Below, in pieces: positions 5,891 through 7,237 of a stretch of 7,237 nt of DNA. The stretch is taken from the NCBI GenBank assembly GCA_025354075.1, contig JANXNO010000530.1, positions 1 through 7,237 on the forward strand, given 5' to 3'. Source of the DNA: Burkholderiales bacterium. GTDB taxonomy: Bacteria; Pseudomonadota; Gammaproteobacteria; Burkholderiales; Casimicrobiaceae. The position numbers and the translations under genes were made by a program. Position 1 is the first letter of the stretch. Every line of letters begins with the position of its first letter. The notes beneath the pieces are model-generated. The model ran no database searches. It was not told the DNA's origin and saw only the letters and a list, made by a program, of their open reading frames with translations.

Positions 5891-6823
5891 TTGACACCCA
5901 TTCAACCTTCGACCACCGAATTGCTAACGCCGCCCGCCTTAGGTCTGGCGCGACTTCGCATCAACGGCTTTGCTGCGCTTAAACCTGCCGAGCAGCTGCA
6001 AGCGGCGGCATTAGCGCTGCATCGCGAATTAAGTGTTGAGCCCGCAAACTTGCGGCTCGCCGTTAACGGCGATACAGAATCCGACGATGTCGCGTACATA
6101 GCTTTTTGCACAAAACCTGTTGATTGCGCAGCGAATGTTGCAACGGATTTGCTGGCGGCAATGCGGCCCGGAAAAGCATACTGGGTCGACGCGCCGTCAG
6201 GCTACATCGTGGGCGAAAGCGGCGCTGCGACTGTTGATTTCGCAGCTGCACAGGACGAATTGCCATCGGTGATTACAGGGACGTTGTCTGCGATCAGCGC
6301 AGGCATGGCGCCGGTGTGCGTCCTCGTCAATCGTGATCGCTCGCTGATCAGCGATGAGCGGCTGGCGTGGTGGGCAGCGGCTAGCGGCGTTGCGATGGTG
6401 GAGGGTCAACTACCGATTACAACGCCCGTACCGCTGGTTTCACCGCCTCGCGCTCGTGTGTCGGTGCGCACCACGACGCTGGATCGAGCGCTGCAATTTG
6501 CCGCGTTCGCAGGCATTGTTTGCGTGGCGCTCGCCGGAATTCAGTACGCAAACGCTCCCGTCGCTGGCGCAACGCCAACAACTGGCAACAAAGCCAGCCA
6601 CGCGACTGCAGGCGCGCTGCTAGACCGCATCGGCACCATTGCGCCAGACGTGGTCGCGCAGGCGCAGAGTGCAACCTATGCCAATGGGGCATGGGTGCTG
6701 GCGTTGCCGGATGCGCTTGATCCGGGCGCACTCAAACGCGCCGTGCGAGCGATGGAGGTGAACGGGTTGGCCGTGCAATCAACGAATGCGCCGAGCCCGC
6801 GTATTCGAGTGCAGTTGCAGTGA
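5891..6823 (+). CDS. gspL: Probable type II secretion inner-membrane platform protein GspL (short, divergent)
   Basis: GspL links the cytoplasmic ATPase GspE to the periplasmic pseudopilus. The assignment is mainly positional (after gspK, before a gspM-like gene) plus topology: about 200 residues without membrane segments, one segment at about 201-220 (LQFAAFAGIVCVALAGIQYA) preceded by Arg residues, then a periplasmic region ending in a domain (about 240-310) with the alpha-beta pattern of the GspL ferredoxin-like fold. I do not recognise a strong actin-like signature in the cytoplasmic part. At 310 residues it is shorter than the usual 380-430. The start is uncertain: TTG 5891, 13 nt after gspK, is the best in-frame choice, with TTG 5921 as alternative, and neither has an obvious ribosome-binding site. 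A GspC identity is unlikely because GspC has its membrane segment near the N-terminus. Confidence 0.75.
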   Translation: MTPIQPSTTELLTPPALGLARLRINGFAALKPAEQLQAAALALHRELSVEPANLRLAVNGDTESDDVAYIAFCTKPVDCAANVATDLLAAMRPGKAYWVDAPSGYIVGESGAATVDFAAAQDELPSVITGTLSAISAGMAPVCVLVNRDRSLISDERLAWWAAASGVAMVEGQLPITTPVPLVSPPRARVSVRTTTLDRALQFAAFAGIVCVALAGIQYANAPVAGATPTTGNKASHATAGALLDRIGTIAPDVVAQAQSATYANGAWVLALPDALDPGALKRAVRAMEVNGLAVQSTNAPSPRIRVQLQ

Positions 6824-7209
6824 TGGACAAATTTACTTCGCTATCTGCAAATCCGCTGCTGCTTCGCCGTGCTGTGTATGCTGCAGTGATCTTTTCCTGC
6901 ATCGCAGCGACGCTGATGTTGCTTGCTGGGAATGATCGCGCGGCTGCACGTGCTCGCGACGCATCGATTGCCTCGTCGTGGCAAACCAACGTAACGCTGC
7001 TAGCCACACAAACCAGCCCTGAAGCGGTTTACAGTCGCTTCAACATGAAAGCCGCTGCGGCGAACGCAGACCTCACGTGGCAAGCCAATTCGACCAACGA
7101 ACTGCGCGCTAGCCTGCGTGCGCTTGACGCTGCACAAATCAAAGTGGCGCAGATCAAGATGACGCGCAGTGGCACTAATTTTCAGGTGAGCGCGGAGCGT
7201 GCCCCTTGA
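6823..7209 (+). CDS. gspM: Probable type II secretion protein GspM (short)
   Basis: GspM is a small inner-membrane protein that pairs with GspL in the assembly platform. This product has a short N-terminal cytoplasmic tail, one membrane segment (about residues 17-36, AVYAAVIFSCIAATLMLLAG) and a periplasmic domain whose end (SLRALDAAQIKVAQIKMTR) has the helix-strand pattern of the GspM ferredoxin-like fold. The usual cytoplasmic W-x-x-L-x-x-R-E-R-type motif is not seen. It is about 128 residues, shorter than typical (about 150-170). ATG 6823 overlaps the gspL stop as TGATG; the preceding GTG at 6820 is an alternative giving one extra residue. The call rests on size, topology and position after gspL. 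Confidence 0.72.
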   Translation: MDKFTSLSANPLLLRRAVYAAVIFSCIAATLMLLAGNDRAAARARDASIASSWQTNVTLLATQTSPEAVYSRFNMKAAAANADLTWQANSTNELRASLRALDAAQIKVAQIKMTRSGTNFQVSAERAP

Positions 7210-7237
7210 AGCGAATTTTCATTGCGTTGACGCTGCT
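7206..7237 (+). CDS. Start of the next T2SS gene, probably gspN (gspD possible), cut by the window edge
   Basis: A TTG at 7206 overlaps the gspM stop (TTGA) and opens MKRIFIALTLL, a lysine/arginine start followed by hydrophobic residues as in a signal peptide or membrane anchor. The tight overlap indicates it belongs to the operon. In several betaproteobacteria gspM is followed by gspN and then gspD-E-F; both GspN and GspD begin with such a segment, so ten or so residues cannot decide. GspN is favoured by the common order. Confidence 0.5.
   Translation, partial: MKRIFIALTL

Noticed and set aside
3634..7237. The plus-strand operon as a type IV pilus or a new pseudopilus system
   Set aside because: The GspG calcium-binding C-terminus, the Glu-lacking GspK with the FNLNNL motif, and the order G-I-J-K-L-M identify a type II secretion system.

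Overview
The window looks like chromosomal DNA of a Gram-negative proteobacterium, most likely a betaproteobacterium. I infer this from the conserved order mltG-tmk-holB-pilZ-tatD, a canonical type IV pilus PilZ, the moderately high G+C content, and a type II secretion (T2SS) operon of the Gsp type. It is almost fully coding, in two divergent blocks that meet at about 3584-3633. I see no RNA gene, insertion sequence, CRISPR array or phage gene.

Left block, minus strand, read right to left: mltG (septal or terminal peptidoglycan transglycosylase), tmk (dTMP kinase), holB (DNA polymerase III delta prime), pilZ (type IV pilus biogenesis) and a truncated tatD. The mltG, tmk and holB genes are packed with gaps of 0 and 3 nt. 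A 45-nt gap precedes pilZ, and tatD starts 30 nt after the pilZ stop. This is a well-known housekeeping neighbourhood (Pseudomonas has the same order). At the left edge something is wrong: after about 117 normal TatD residues the same open frame continues as the hammerhead domain of a molybdenum hydroxylase large subunit (CoxL/xanthine dehydrogenase type). This is either a genuine rearrangement or an assembly chimera.

Right block, plus strand: gspG, gspI, gspJ, gspK, gspL, gspM and the first codons of another gene (gspN, or less likely gspD). Most junctions overlap, so this is clearly one operon. It encodes the pseudopilus (major pseudopilin G and minor pseudopilins I, J, K) and the inner-membrane platform (L, M). 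No gspH lies between G and I, and gspC, D, E and F are not in the window. GspL and GspM are short and divergent, and are assigned partly by position. A perfect TATAAT box lies only 7 nt before the gspG ATG, with no visible ribosome-binding site, suggesting a leaderless or nearly leaderless transcript.

I did not find an undescribed system. The points most worth checking are the tatD/coxL junction, the 10-G homopolymer inside tmk, the missing gspH, and the unusual gspG promoter geometry.
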